Positions 24,801 through 35,120 of a stretch of 64,000 bases of DNA are shown here, piece after piece. The stretch is from Escarpia spicata. Lineage: Eukaryota; Annelida; Polychaeta; Sabellida; Siboglinidae. A program made the translations under genes and the position numbers. Where the stretch lies: positions 410,598-474,597 of the forward strand of contig OZ023211.1 of the NCBI GenBank assembly GCA_963995525.1, in the 5' to 3' direction. The notes under the pieces are model-generated. The model saw only the letters and a program-made list of their open reading frames with translations, did not search any database and was not told the DNA's origin. Numbering within the stretch: position 1 is the first letter of the stretch; each line of letters begins with the position of its first letter.

Positions 24801-27800
24801 CACGTAGCCACAGAGAGCAGTTTATGTTCATTGTACTTTGGCTGCTACATATATTAGTTAGCTGTCCGACCATCGGGTGTGACTTTGTATGCACTTTCTT
24901 TAGTTAAATTAGATCTAGTTTGATGTTTATATTGTGTTTATTCACAACTAGTCTTGTTTCTGATCGAGTATCAGCAAGACAATGTCGATACGAAATATTT
25001 GACGGCCACGAGAGCTGCCACCTAGTGATTATGCAACTTAGGCAACTACGCAGATATGGTATAAAAGTAACTATGAAATAAGTTTAATTTCAGTTTACTT
25101 TGTATGTGACATGTTTCAATCTAAGTTTATTTTAATGTTAGCATGAAAGCCAGTAAGCATCTCTACCTGGATTCGGTGCAAACCGGAAACGACTGGTGAA
25201 GATTGAAAATGCATTAGTATTCTAGGCTCAGTTATGGGTTGTTGCCTACTTATGGCGCCTGGATAATTTAGGCTACGCTCCTCTAGGTTTGGTATGTGTA
25301 GAAATGTTATTGCAGTGTGTGTGTTGGCTGAAGGGAGGTATTCTATGGTTGTTTTTACTGTACAGTTATGTCATGTTAAATATGATTACACTGTAGTTGT
25401 TAGGCCACCAATTTTGATTATTTGATCATTTATGTAAGTTCTTTCTTGATATAGTTGTAAATTGTCAGCTAAGTTTTCACGGATATTGAATAGTACAATG
25501 TTGGACTCATTGTAAACAAAATTCAATGCAAAATTTATAGTTTCAGTCATCAGCTTCCACCGTAGCTCCCTAGCGCCTTGACCCATCTGTTGACAACTGG
25601 AATATTGCTTATGGATTTTGAGATTGACCAATCCTTTTGTTTTGATGTGCCTCTGAGCTTGGTTTCCAAGGATTTAGGCGCAACAGAAGTTATCTTATTA
25701 TTATTAAAGTACCCTAATGAAAGTACATAGCCATGCAGACATGAGCAATTTTCACTGGCAACTGTTGCCTGCTAAATACACCCAGATTGCCAGCTAGAGT
25801 GCAAGGTATCCCCAACTAGCCTGCAGATGTTAAGTCAATGCACACCTCGGTATAAACAAACATTGAAGCCTGGCAATGACTAATCAAGTGTAGACCCGGC
25901 CAGTCAGCAGTGGCTGCTTGACACCATTCCTCTTGTTTATTGCCAGTCAGCAGTGGCTGCTTGACACCATTTCTCCTGTTTATTGCCAGGCCAGGGAGGA
26001 GCGGACAGAAAGGTTATAGTGACTAGACCAGTCGTAGGAGTGCCAGGCCTTTCTAAAAAATATCTCTGTTTCCTATTAGATCCTTGCAAAGGTTAGCAGG
26101 GTGCACAATGGCTTTAGCTGACTGGTAGTCCGTCGGACTAGCTGACTCAAACAATTAGTCCTGATTTGTTTTACTAGTTCTTAAAAATGAAAGTGCCACC
26201 AGTCATACTGTTGTCTTGTATATGTGACAGTTTTGGCACAAAGTAAAAATGGCTTTATTTCATAAAGAAAACACACCGTTTCTCATTCCAATTAAATGCC
26301 TAGTTTAATGAAGGGCAGCAGGCAGCAGTGGTGGACAAAATGGTGCCAGCAGAATTTGAAACCTTATTGCAAAGACTAAGTTACCCATATTTTTCATTAA
26401 TGGTTCCATTCCCAAAGCCGACGTTTTTAATCGGTAACATTGCTGGCGTTTGGTAAATTGGTAACTTGCTAAAATAATCACCTGGTGCAGGATCAGTCTT
26501 TTTGTTATCTTGTCATAAGAACTTCTATGACATATCTTGTGATGGGGCGGCTGGTAGAGCAGTTGCTCTATGACATACCTTGTGATATGGCGGCTGGTAG
26601 AGCAGTTGCTCTATGACATACCTTGTGATATGGCGGCTGGTAGAGCAGTTGCTCTATGACATACCTTGTGATGTGGCGGCTGGTAGAGCTGTTATTACAG
26701 CAGTTAATGGCAGTGTAAAGAAGCCACCAGTTACTCTGTGAACAAAGGAAGTCGGGTGGTGATTTATAGATTATGTTGCAGTTGACAATATAACCAGTGA
26801 CAGGGTGACTCTGACGTGCTCTGTTAGAATAAGGTGTTATCAGGGTTCGCACAGGTCCCCGAAAGTCTTGAATGTTCTTGGATTTGATTTTTTCGTTCGA
26901 GTACCCTCGAATGTTCTTGAATTTCACTGGATGTTCTTGAATGTTCTTGAATCAGATTTTCATGAACATTCAAGCACGTTAGTGACGAGTTGTCGACGAA
27001 ATAATTGTAATAATATTTTGTGGAATCCGTCAGTAATTTTTGTCGTAAAAATCGGTGGTTCTGACAATTTTGCAAAAACAACATGGCGGAAGATGAAAAT
27101 GAGCGATAACACAATTCAGTAGATGGCGCCACATGAAATAGCAGTATGCGTAATCGCTAGATGTCGCCATGTGAATGCGTGAACCAATCAGATGCGCTCT
27201 TTCTCCATGTGCGCGGTCACTCGCCAACGTCCATATTGTTTATTTTAAATCTTGTTTCCATCATGTGTTCTTCAGTTTATGATTGCCATGCCTTGAGTTA
27301 TGGATGGCAGTAGATTCAGAGATGAGGGGTTACTGGATGGTGATTAAAAAAATTGGGTTGTGAACGATCGCTGTGACATTCAGAAGTAAATGCGATGCAC
27401 GGAACGATGTCAAAATAATGTGGACATCGCCTGTCATTGTGTCGATTGTCCCCACACACGGCATTGCAAGCCTAAGTCAAATATAAAATGTAAGAAATCG
27501 AATGAAGGAAGGAAGCTCCAGAAAAAAATGTATTAGATAATATTTTACTCCCCGAAAGAGGAACTTTAGGCAGACACTGCTAATAATTTAAGCAAGTTAA
27601 GTTGCCAAAATAATAAAGCATATCATTAAACTTAAAGGCCAGGCCTAGCCCTAGGCTAGGCCCAGGGTAAGGCAGAGCAAAAGACAACATTTTGAAAAAT
27701 AAATGTCACATCTTGGACTTGCTAAGACTGACTTCCACAGGCAATATCTCAGGCTCACTGAGAAATTATGTGCACAGTTAGCCTAATGAGAATCTTAGTG

Positions 27801-30082
27801 AAAACATGACGCACTAAGCGTCATTGCCATTGTTATGATTGTGAAAAGCAATTTAATTAGAGTTTAATAGTCTTCTGTGAGAATCGTCTAATCAAAATTT
27901 GTCATAAAAACACCTACACACAATTACAAATTTCTAGTGGAAATGTATAAATACATGACATTAAATAATGACATTTTTTCTTTATAGCACTTCTAAAAAT
28001 GTTAATGAAAAGTTCTCCTTTTTCCCCCGAAAATGTTCTTGAATGTTCTTGAATTTGACTTTGCTCATTCTGTATGAACCCTGGGTGTTATTGAATCAGG
28101 GTAAAGTTGTCGTCAAGCTTGAATGATCTGTTTTCGTTGTTTGCATACTTCAGTTTTTTCGTAAAGCTTCACTAATGTTAGTCATGTCGTTGCAGAACAC
28201 GGACACTGGGTATAACCATCTTTAAGTCATACCCAAGTATACTATGTTAGTCATGTCGTTGCAGAATACGGACACTGAGTATAACCATCTTTAAGTCATA
28301 CCCAAGTATACTATGCAGATGTTTTATGTAGGTGTGTGCCCCACATCTGGCTTCTTTCTGGCGTGTTATAAATGCGCAATCTATTTGCCTCACTACAGTA
28401 ACAATACCCGGCTACATTGCCACTAATAAGGTTGGTGGTTCCGTGGTGTTCTTTAACAGTGCATGATTTGTTGTAGACTGTTTGACGACATCGAGCCAGT
28501 GTTGAAGGCGTGGTCAGCGAAGGAACTCAAGGTGTATCTCTTCTCCGCGGGCTCCGTCGACACACAGAAGCTTCTCTTTGGCTACTCCGCCAAGGGAGAC
28601 CTGCAGGAGGTGGGTGGAAAAACTATGCCCCACGCACAGTATATACCCCAACCACGGGGTACATGCCCACCCACAGAGTTCAACACTAAGACATTTACGG
28701 TTATGCTAGCAGATACCCCAGTGATGGCATTAATTGATCTAGATTGCATCCTTATTGTGTTTGTTAAAATCATAATTGGAATTGGTACAAAAGACTGTAT
28801 TGAAGAATGAAGTGTTGTCATAAAATAAAAAATGCCTTCATAGTTTATTAGCATGATTAACTGAGACCATTGTCCTACTGTCGTTGACCAGTTACACTTT
28901 TTTGTAGTTGTTTATAATAGAATACAGTCACATTCAGAAACTTCAAATGAATTTAGAAGTGCTCTCCTACAGTTGTCATTGTGAACAAGTTTATATTTAA
29001 TTCCTGGACAATTACAAAGGCTAAGGTTGTTGTTATTAGCATAATGAAATGTGTGGTACGCTTCCTGCTGATTAATGTACTGTTGGTACGTAAGCATCCT
29101 GACTCACAACTACATTGCAGTCATCTATTGTGAACCAAACTGCAAGATTTTTTGTACAAACGGTTGACTACCATATCTGAGTGTGGTCGCTGTGTAGAGG
29201 TGTGTCAGTGGCATGTTGTTCCTTGTGTTCAGCTGGTGAAGGGCTTCTTTGACCTGGCTGTATGGAAGTGTGTCGTTGATGTGTTTGTCTTGTGTTCAGC
29301 TGGTGAAGGGCTACTTTGACCTGGCTGTGTGGTCGCTGTATAGAGGTGTGTCATTGATGAGTTTGTCTTGTGTTCAGCTGGTCAAGGGCTACTTTGACTT
29401 GTCCGTTGGAGACAAGCTGGAGAAGGACGCCTACACAAAGATGACCGAGGAGATGGACCTGAAGCCAGAGGAGGTCATCTTCTTCACTGGCGTCACAGCA
29501 GGTAGGAAACATTACAGGCATATGTGTGGTATTGTGTTTTATACACACATTGCCAGATCGTCACATTGCAAATGTATAAAATCATGGAAAACAAATGTTT
29601 TTCTCATTTGAGTCTACATATGAAGGGTTTCGGGGCAAAATAAGATGATTTGTTTATGAGAAGAACTACATAAATGTGTAATGGGACTCTTCAGAATTCA
29701 AATCGAAACGACTGCTATCACAGTCAGATTGTTCTGTCTAGATTTCAATTTTACCCATAACCATGATTAGCATTCAACGCATTTTGCATATCTGTAGAAT
29801 TGTTACTGAGCCAGCACTTGATGGTGTTGTCTTGTATTGTAATGTCGTACAACATTCACACTAATGCTGTTTATTCCACCAGAGGCCACTGCTGCTGCTG
29901 ATGCGGGCCTCAAGACGTGCATTGTCGTGCGAGAAGACATTGCACTGACGGACAAGGAGAAGAAGAAGTTCAACACGATCTCGTCATTCAGTGAGCTGCT
30001 GAAGGATTCTGTCGACGGCGAGACTCCAGCAAAGAAGGTTGAGAAGGAGGTCGAGCCCGAACCAGAGGCTGTGACCGCATAG
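15716..30082 (+). CDS. ENOPH1: Enolase-phosphatase E1, complete gene in six exons
   Basis: Exons are 15716-15829, 19619-19720, 24128-24342, 28477-28609, 29378-29501 and 29883-30082. They join with phases 0, 0, 2, 0 and 1 into 888 nt (295 residues plus stop), against roughly 260 in vertebrates; the extra length is an N-terminal lead and an acidic tail. This HAD-superfamily enzyme enolises and dephosphorylates 2,3-diketo-5-methylthiopentyl-1-phosphate in the methionine salvage pathway, in cytosol and nucleus, using Mg2+. HAD motif I is LLDIEGTTT (Asp26, Glu28), motif II is LFSAGS (Ser167), and the QKLLFG lysine (Lys175) is present. At the usual motif IV acidic position the sequence reads IFFTGVT, so Gly226 stands where the family has Asp. 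Introns hold an 80-bp satellite and two hAT-like elements. Regulation cannot be read from the sequence. Confidence 0.95.
15830..19618 (+). other. ENOPH1: ENOPH1 intron 1
   Basis: A 3.8-kb GT-AG intron. No repeat array, RNA gene or extra exon was recognised; minus-strand open frames inside it are short and lack family features. Confidence 0.85.
19619..19720 (+). CDS. ENOPH1: ENOPH1 exon 2
   Basis: Thirty-four codons between TTTCAG and GTAAGA, phase 0 at both ends. The product contains YVKDNLQEYLENHWD, the conserved cap-region helix with the 'eYL-xHW' motif of the family. Confidence 0.93.
20272..20279 (+). repeat. Left 8-bp target-site duplication of hAT-like element 1
   Basis: GTGCCTAT, repeated exactly at 21524-21531. 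Confidence 0.85.
20280..21523. mobile_element. Non-autonomous hAT-like DNA transposon 1 (1244 bp)
   Basis: The left end is TAAAGCCCTGCACGGG and the right end, read on the minus strand, is TAAAGCCCTGCGCGGG: 15 of 16 terminal bases match. The element is bounded by identical 8-bp duplications, GTGCCTAT. An 8-bp duplication is the hallmark of hAT transposition. Both subterminal regions (about 20310-20460 and 21360-21510) carry clusters of CCCGC/GCCCGC motifs. No transposase ORF is present, so mobilisation would need a related autonomous element. It lies in ENOPH1 intron 2. Confidence 0.88.
21524..21531 (+). repeat. Right 8-bp target-site duplication of hAT-like element 1
   Basis: GTGCCTAT, identical to 20272-20279. 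Confidence 0.85.
21755..23958. repeat. 80-bp satellite array, about 27.5 copies, with dimeric higher-order units
   Basis: The unit begins GCAGCCTAGCCGTGTCCACC and ends TGATAACTTGAACATTGTAT. From about 22561 to 23280 a variant pair alternates: one monomer has CTACCC with GATAACTTGAACGTT, the next has CTAGCC with GATGACTTGAACATT. Together they form a 160-bp higher-order repeat; an extra monomer at about 22881-22960 interrupts the alternation. The array fills most of the second half of ENOPH1 intron 2 and ends about 170 bp before exon 3. Minus-strand open frames in it are products of the repeat. Confidence 0.96.
24128..24342 (+). CDS. ENOPH1: ENOPH1 exon 3
   Basis: Seventy-one codons plus two bases between GTTGCAG and GTGAGT. 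The product includes the cap-domain stretch AVVKNVLWQMTTGKPTKSL and GHIWREAYKTGKIQG, matching the family's 'GH-W' block. The split codon GA|A with exon 4 gives Glu144. Confidence 0.95.
24343..26526 (+). other. ENOPH1: ENOPH1 intron 3, 5' part
   Basis: No exon recognised. A 43-bp direct repeat (GCCAGTCAGCAGTGGCTGCT...) occurs twice near 25900-25990. Confidence 0.7.
26527..26698. repeat. 43-bp tandem repeat, 4 copies
   Basis: Units of ATGACATACCTTGTGATATG followed by GCGGCTGGTAGAGCAGTTGCTCT, nearly identical, in ENOPH1 intron 3. Confidence 0.92.
26833..26840 (+). repeat. Left 8-bp target-site duplication of hAT-like element 2
   Basis: GGTGTTAT, repeated exactly at 28084-28091. Confidence 0.85.
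26841..28083. mobile_element. Non-autonomous hAT-like DNA transposon 2 (1243 bp)
   Basis: The left end is CAGGGTTCGCACAG and the inverted right end is CAGGGTTCATACAG, 12 of 14 matching, bounded by perfect 8-bp duplications GGTGTTAT. Both subterminal regions hold repeated TTGAATGTTC motifs (four or more on the left, two on the right), possible transposase-binding sites. The interior has no transposase ORF. It lies in ENOPH1 intron 3. Confidence 0.88.
28084..28091 (+). repeat. Right 8-bp target-site duplication of hAT-like element 2
   Basis: GGTGTTAT, identical to 26833-26840. Confidence 0.85.
28175..28312. repeat. 69-bp tandem duplication
   Basis: Two near-identical copies starting ATGTTAGTCATGTCGTTGCA (28175 and 28244), differing at a few bases. 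They lie about 165 bp upstream of ENOPH1 exon 4. Confidence 0.9.
28477..28609 (+). CDS. ENOPH1: ENOPH1 exon 4
   Basis: One base plus 44 codons between TTGTAG and GTGGGT. It encodes LFDDIEPVLKAW and HAD motif II region KVYLFSAGSVDTQKLLFG, with Ser167 and Lys175. Confidence 0.95.
29233..29377 (+). repeat. ENOPH1: Duplicated splice-acceptor / exon 5 start units
   Basis: Two extra copies of the exon 5 boundary precede the true one. Each has TTGTGTTCAG followed by CTGGTGAAGGGCT and a GACCTGGCTGT continuation. Copies start at 29233, 29300 and, for the real exon, 29378; spacings are 67 and 78 bp. Acceptor 29300 is in frame with exon 5 and without stops; acceptor 29233 leads to an early stop. Confidence 0.9.
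29378..29501 (+). CDS. ENOPH1: ENOPH1 exon 5
   Basis: Forty-one codons plus one base between GTTCAG and GTAGGA. It encodes LVKGYFDLSVGDKLEKDAY and the motif IV region EEVIFFTGVTA. The codon at 29489-29491 is GGC (Gly226), where homologues have an Asp codon (TDV). Confidence 0.94.
29502..29882 (+). other. ENOPH1: ENOPH1 intron 5
   Basis: A short GT-AG intron with nothing else recognised. Confidence 0.85.
29883..30082 (+). CDS. ENOPH1: ENOPH1 exon 6 with stop codon
   Basis: Two bases complete a Glu codon, then 65 codons and TAG. It encodes EATAAADAGLKTCIVVRE, the conserved 'EA-AA-AG' helix and following strand, then SSFSEL, the usual C-terminal motif. A Lys/Glu/Pro-rich tail ending EPEPEAVTA goes beyond vertebrate homologues. 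Confidence 0.95.
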
Positions 30083-31430
30083 GTGGCGCCACCTAGTTTT
30101 GTTTAGTTGTTTGGCAGCTGACTATGTCACCATATACAGTTCTTTATTAGCGTCTGGAGTGTTGTTCATTCTACGTTGGATCACAGATGTTGTGTTCTTT
30201 TTCAAAGTCTTCACCGGGTTCAAGTTATCAGGAGTGTAGAGGAACTAGCGACTTGTGTTCACACACACCGTCACATACGCAGCAGGGAATTTGATGTGTA
30301 TAAATATGATTACCTCGTATATGAGAACTTGTTTTGCCGTAGATAACTTGTTTGCTTTGGCTTCCTTCAAAGTGTATCTCCTTCATGTACAATACCCCTT
30401 CGTGTACAATGCCCCCCTGTTAGCATTGATGAGTCGTCTATGTTATAACAGTACAGTATAAACATAGAATGGTGCTGCCAGCATTAACTTGATGGGTGCC
30501 GGTGCGATGTCCCCTGATATTATACTCCTTAATTAAGATGAAATGGTTGTGAAAGGTTGGCATACTGTGAGAGTGAAGGTGCGATTGAATATACGTGGAT
30601 ATGTTCTGAACATTCCAGGGGTGTTATTTTAATGATTTCGTCAGACGAGATTTGCCCAATGCAGAAAACTTCCACATGGTATTTCTTAGAACTGGTAAAA
30701 CTAGTATTCGTTCTGGTCATGTGACAGTGGCTCCCTCTTCTGGGAACTGTCTGCAACTCTGGTGTATCACCGTTTTATACTGCCTTGTATCAATTTGGTT
30801 TGGATGAATTTTTGAGTTTGTTATGATGTTAGTGATGAGGTAGTACCATATTGTGTTCCCCCTGGTCTGCTATCTTGTCTTACATTGATGACCACGTGTT
30901 ACTTGAATGTATTTATTGGGTTGTCAAGTCACTTCTGCCTCCATATAATATTATGCAACAGACAGACATGGATCTTTTCGAGTTTCTCCTGTAACCATCT
31001 GGATGGTGCAAAGGTTTCCTGGCTGCGTCGTTATTTTATTGTATTTATTGGTCAGTCATGAAAGACCACCAGTTTTGTGTGGTCACTAAGCATAATAATG
31101 CATGTTTATTGGCATAATACAAAGCAAATTGTTTTGATTCGAACCATGCATTTTAAACAAGCATTTTGTGGGTTTTATTTAGTACTCTGGTTTTATATTG
31201 ACTGATTTACAAGCCTATTTTTGACTGACGTGTTTTGTAACATATCAGGCAAATGATGTTGAAATTGTTTCTGTAAAAGCACAGTTACGCCAAGTTCTTA
31301 CCTGCTGAGCTGCAAACCCGTCTACACAGCGATGTAGTTCAGATTGTGAAGCACACATTGTATTTTTGTACTGTACTTTGTTCAAGTATCTCATATTGTT
31401 GCGAATAAAGTAGATTGTATAGTATGGTGC
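30083..31430 (+). other. ENOPH1: ENOPH1 3' UTR
   Basis: The region after the stop contains no other exon. The first well-placed poly(A) signal, AATAAA, is at 31404-31409, predicting cleavage around 31425-31435 and a 3' UTR of about 1.35 kb. Confidence 0.65.
31404..31409 (+). terminator. ENOPH1: Polyadenylation signal of ENOPH1
   Basis: Canonical AATAAA, followed within about 30 bases by a GT-rich stretch (TGGTGCATTGTGTT). Confidence 0.7.
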
Positions 31431-31628
31431 ATTGTGTTCATAACGTGCTCACACCTCTACTAACCACGTGGTTCAAAACAGTGGCTCTCTAATTCATTAA
31501 ATGTCTCGATGAATTGATATTAACACAGTTTGTAGCATTGTAAGTCCTTCTCCCAGCACAAACGTCCATTCATGTGTCTGTGTTAATTCCTTTCATTGGT
31601 GGTGCAATGTATTTGAAAAAAGTGACAA

Positions 31629-31800
31629 CAGCCAAACCTCGCTTTATAGCCACTTTGCAGTTAAGGTCACCTTGGTAATACAGCAACCTCGCAATTGAAG
31701 TCGCACTACGAGTCACAAATTTCTTTCAAATACAGTGACGTGTAGGAAATTAGTCCCTCTAATCAGGTCACTTGCCCAGTCCCAAAGATGACCTTAAAGG
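31629..31800. repeat. Dispersed repeat related to the 63-kb 40-bp array
   Basis: It contains AACCTCGC...AAGGTCACCTTGG, then TCAGGTCACTTGCCCAGTCC. The same phrases (CTCACTATTAAGGTCACC, CTTGGAACTGGGCAAA, GGACTAATTTCCTGTATTT inverted) occur at 62970-63430. This is probably the same transposable repeat, tandemly expanded in the second place. Confidence 0.5.
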
Positions 31801-33302
31801 CGAAATGAAACATTGTATAACCATAGCCCAAACATAAGAACATACCACGTACAGTACATATCGCCATGATTTGATGAACGCTGTGCCACGGTATATTTTA
31901 AATGTTTCAAACTTCGCCATTGCGCTCCAGTGCACAGTGGTCTCGTTCCTGCACATGCATGCTGCACTCGTACGGTAATAAATCAGGAAAAAATTTGTTT
32001 TTCAAAGGATCATTATAAAGTGTCAATGAATATTGAGGTGTAGGCCGTTTCAGGAATGTATCGCACTGCTGTGTGAGACTTGTAATTTTTCTTATGGTAC
32101 ATGGTAAAGCAAGTTCTTCGCGTCAAGAATGTTGGGTAGTGCCTAAAACGACACCCCTTTATCGATGATAGTGCTAAAGGTTTCATGATACATAAGTAAA
32201 AGTATGCATATGAACATAATGCAAATCTCCTAAATTAAATCTACAAGGATTTATAACAACGAACACAGTTTGTCGGTCGACGTTTCGTGAGAAGTGACCA
32301 GACTAATGAAATACGTAGTATACAACAGCTGTGTTTCAGTTCCCTTTCAAGTGACGTTCCACTGGTTTATTTTTGCAGTGTATCAATCTCCAGTTGGCGC
32401 CAACGTTAAAGGTCACTGGAACAAAGTTAGAAATATTGTAATGATGACACTTGCTGCCCTTGGTCTGTTGCTCCACGCTCGCTGATATGTTTGAATTTAA
32501 CCATTACATTTGCAAACCTTAAGACAATTTTACAATAGCTGGGCGCGTGAGGCGTAGCCGTGTCAAACCTGCGGACAGTTGAAATTATTACAATACTGCG
32601 ACACAAATCAGAATGCAGACGTAGGCCTACTAATATGGTAACTTTGAATTGTTGTAAGCGTATCTCCATCCACTTGCCTATTTCTATGTGCATTCGATCG
32701 CTTCCTTCGTCATAACACTGAGCCATCTCTGGTCTACTTTATTTACGTGTTTTTGATATGCTCTCCTTTTCTAAAGACCCGTTCGCCTACCAGAGATAAT
32801 CGAGTGGTAATCAATTCTTCAGACATCGCCCCCATAAACGAGTGGTTTGACGCACCGTGGGTGTGTGCCTGTAGACGTCTGTGCTAGCATGTTTAATTGG
32901 ATTAACCGGTTTATTAAACATCGATCTACGCTGCTGTAGCATACGCCTTACGACATTTGTGCCGTCTAAAGCACTGACACGTAAACGTCATTTTTAATAG
33001 CATGCCATTGTGAGTATGAGGCACGTCTGTGTATTCGTTGATTGATCACCGACTCTGAAAGGCGGCATATGTACCTGCACGACGAGGTCGTTGACCCAGG
33101 CCGCCGTCAGACACTGTCGTCTGTCTCGCTGTAGTAGTAATTCGCGCACGCACGCACAGAACACACGCATACAAACACACGCACACACTGTGACGGACTG
33201 AGGCGAGGTGTGCAACAAGACTCGGTAATGGAATAATTATGTATGCCTATAGGTACAAAGTGTCACACTCCTCCGCCCTAAGCAAACACCTATAAATAGG
33301 TG

Positions 33303-33500
33303 CATAGGCGTCGGAACCGGACTATTTTTGGTGGAGGGGCTGGAAATAGGATCAGGTCCCAATTTTTTTGGGAAAGGGGTGCATTTTTTGAAGAACTGTT
33401 TTTGTTAAGCGTAGAGATGTTCCGGCGGGGAGGGTGCAAATCGAGGTTTTGGGAGAGCCTGATAGTTGTTGTTTGGCGAGTGTCAAAGGCAAGTGATCGA
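33303..33500. repeat. Dispersed GGCGTCGGAACC repeat, copy 1
   Basis: It begins ATAGGCGTCGGAACC, continues with a G-rich stretch and GGTGCA-TTT blocks, and later has GAGCCTGATAGTTGTTGTTTGGCGAG. A second copy at about 42838-43080 begins ATAGACGTCGGAACC and has matching GAGCCT-GG-TTTTTGG-GA phrases. Confidence 0.55.
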
Positions 33501-35014
33501 TCGAGGTTGTTGGTGAGAATAAACATCACTTCCCTCCATCTCTCGACGTCATGTCTGAACGTATCGACTGCGGAGGGGTGCGGAATTACAGCTTCGGGCT
33601 CAGCCCCGCCAATGTTAATTTCGTTCCGATGCCAGTGACGTACGTGTATTTCTGTTTCTGTAGCAACTTAGTTGAAGTCAACGACACTCGTACACTCTCG
33701 CTCCATCACCGGAGCGCCAGACTACCCAGTTCTGAATCGCTTTTGTACTACGCTTCAGCGAAGGCCCGTGTTGTGAATTTCAATTTCGATTTTCGCACAA
33801 AACGACAACCTCGTGGATACGGCGAGGGATGTCCTGACGAGCACAACGAGCTTCGGGCACCAAGTCTCATGTCTCCATTTCCCCACCCACCGAAGGAGAT
33901 CGAATGCCCTCCACGAGGCTGCCCGCCATCTCCCGTGTTTTTTCGCGACTCCTGGTATAATTTCGCAAGTTTTGGGTGAACCGATCAATGGCGCCGTCAG
34001 TATCCCCATCATTATTTGACTCCATGGGCTGCGTAGAACTTGTCGTTCACCTTAACCGTGCGACTGGTCTCCTCCTGGTGAGATAACTTACCTTTGCCTT
34101 TTGTGCAGTGACAAGCCGACATCCTCGCGTGATTTACAACTAATACGCACCTGGGGCCGGTTTCATGTCGCCTATTTAGCGGCTACGAATGCTTACTTAG
34201 CTGATGTGTTCGTATGCACCCCCGCCCAACTGAAGCACATAGTTCTGCTGTTGGAGGTCTTTGCAGAGCTTGAAGGTGTGGTATAGGTTTTTTGGAAGCC
34301 TGGAACTAGGTCTTTTTCTGTTGGTTCACCAACTCTTTGGAATATGCTCCGTCTTAGTGTTTAGATTAGTTTAACATATTACACAATTCCGCAGTCAATT
34401 AAAAACTTACCTTTACAACCTCGCTTGCCCACCATAACTCCCTGGCGTACTCATAAAAAGTGCGCCGACACCTTCCCCGGCGCCTCTCCCCCAGCAGGGC
34501 GAGTGTCTGCCGGCGTATGTGATGTGCGCGTTGACGTTTATCCGACCAGTTTGCCTGGTCCAGGTGTCGGCTTCACTCTACCCGGAACAACTGAGGCCGC
34601 TCGCCCTGGAGCCAGTGGATCGGATCTACCTGGTTCAGCTTGCGTGGCTGTGCTACTGCCAAGTAATGTGTGTGTGCGTGTGTGTGTGTATGTGGGCGTG
34701 TGTGGGCGTGTGTATGTGTGTGCGTGCGCGCCCGCCTGTGTGCATCGGTGTGTTATTTTTCACAGTATCTCGAACTTCGTATCTTTTGTCCATGTTCATT
34801 TGCTTCCGTGGACTGTTGACCTCTGAACTAGGCACCAACTGACAACGTATTACACTGGTTCTGTGGAGTTATTGACTTACGTGTTTGCGATACGCTTCTC
34901 TAGAGAACCTTCTCCTGTTATAGATATTAGAGTGGTTTGAGTGGTTCGTTTCCGAAAGGGGGTTCGGGCAAAGCTCCCCAACCCACCCACTGGATGGCTA
35001 CAGCACTGTTGTAA

Positions 35015-35120
35015 AGTAAAAGTAAGTTCTTATATAGCGCAGTATCCAGTCCTTAGGACTCCTCAAAGCGCTTTACATTTTACTCCCTGGCAGACCTATT
35101 CAATTGAACACCTATTCTCT
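35015..35120. repeat. Dispersed repeat, copy 2 (TATCCAGTCC family)
   Basis: Related to 10811-10900; contains TATAGCGCAGTATCCAGTCC and AAGCGCTTTACATTTTACTC. Confidence 0.55.

Noticed and set aside
33551..34012. Overlapping ORFs on both strands near 33.6-34.0 kb
   Set aside because: No domain, motif or splice structure; translations are Cys/Pro-rich and unlike known families.
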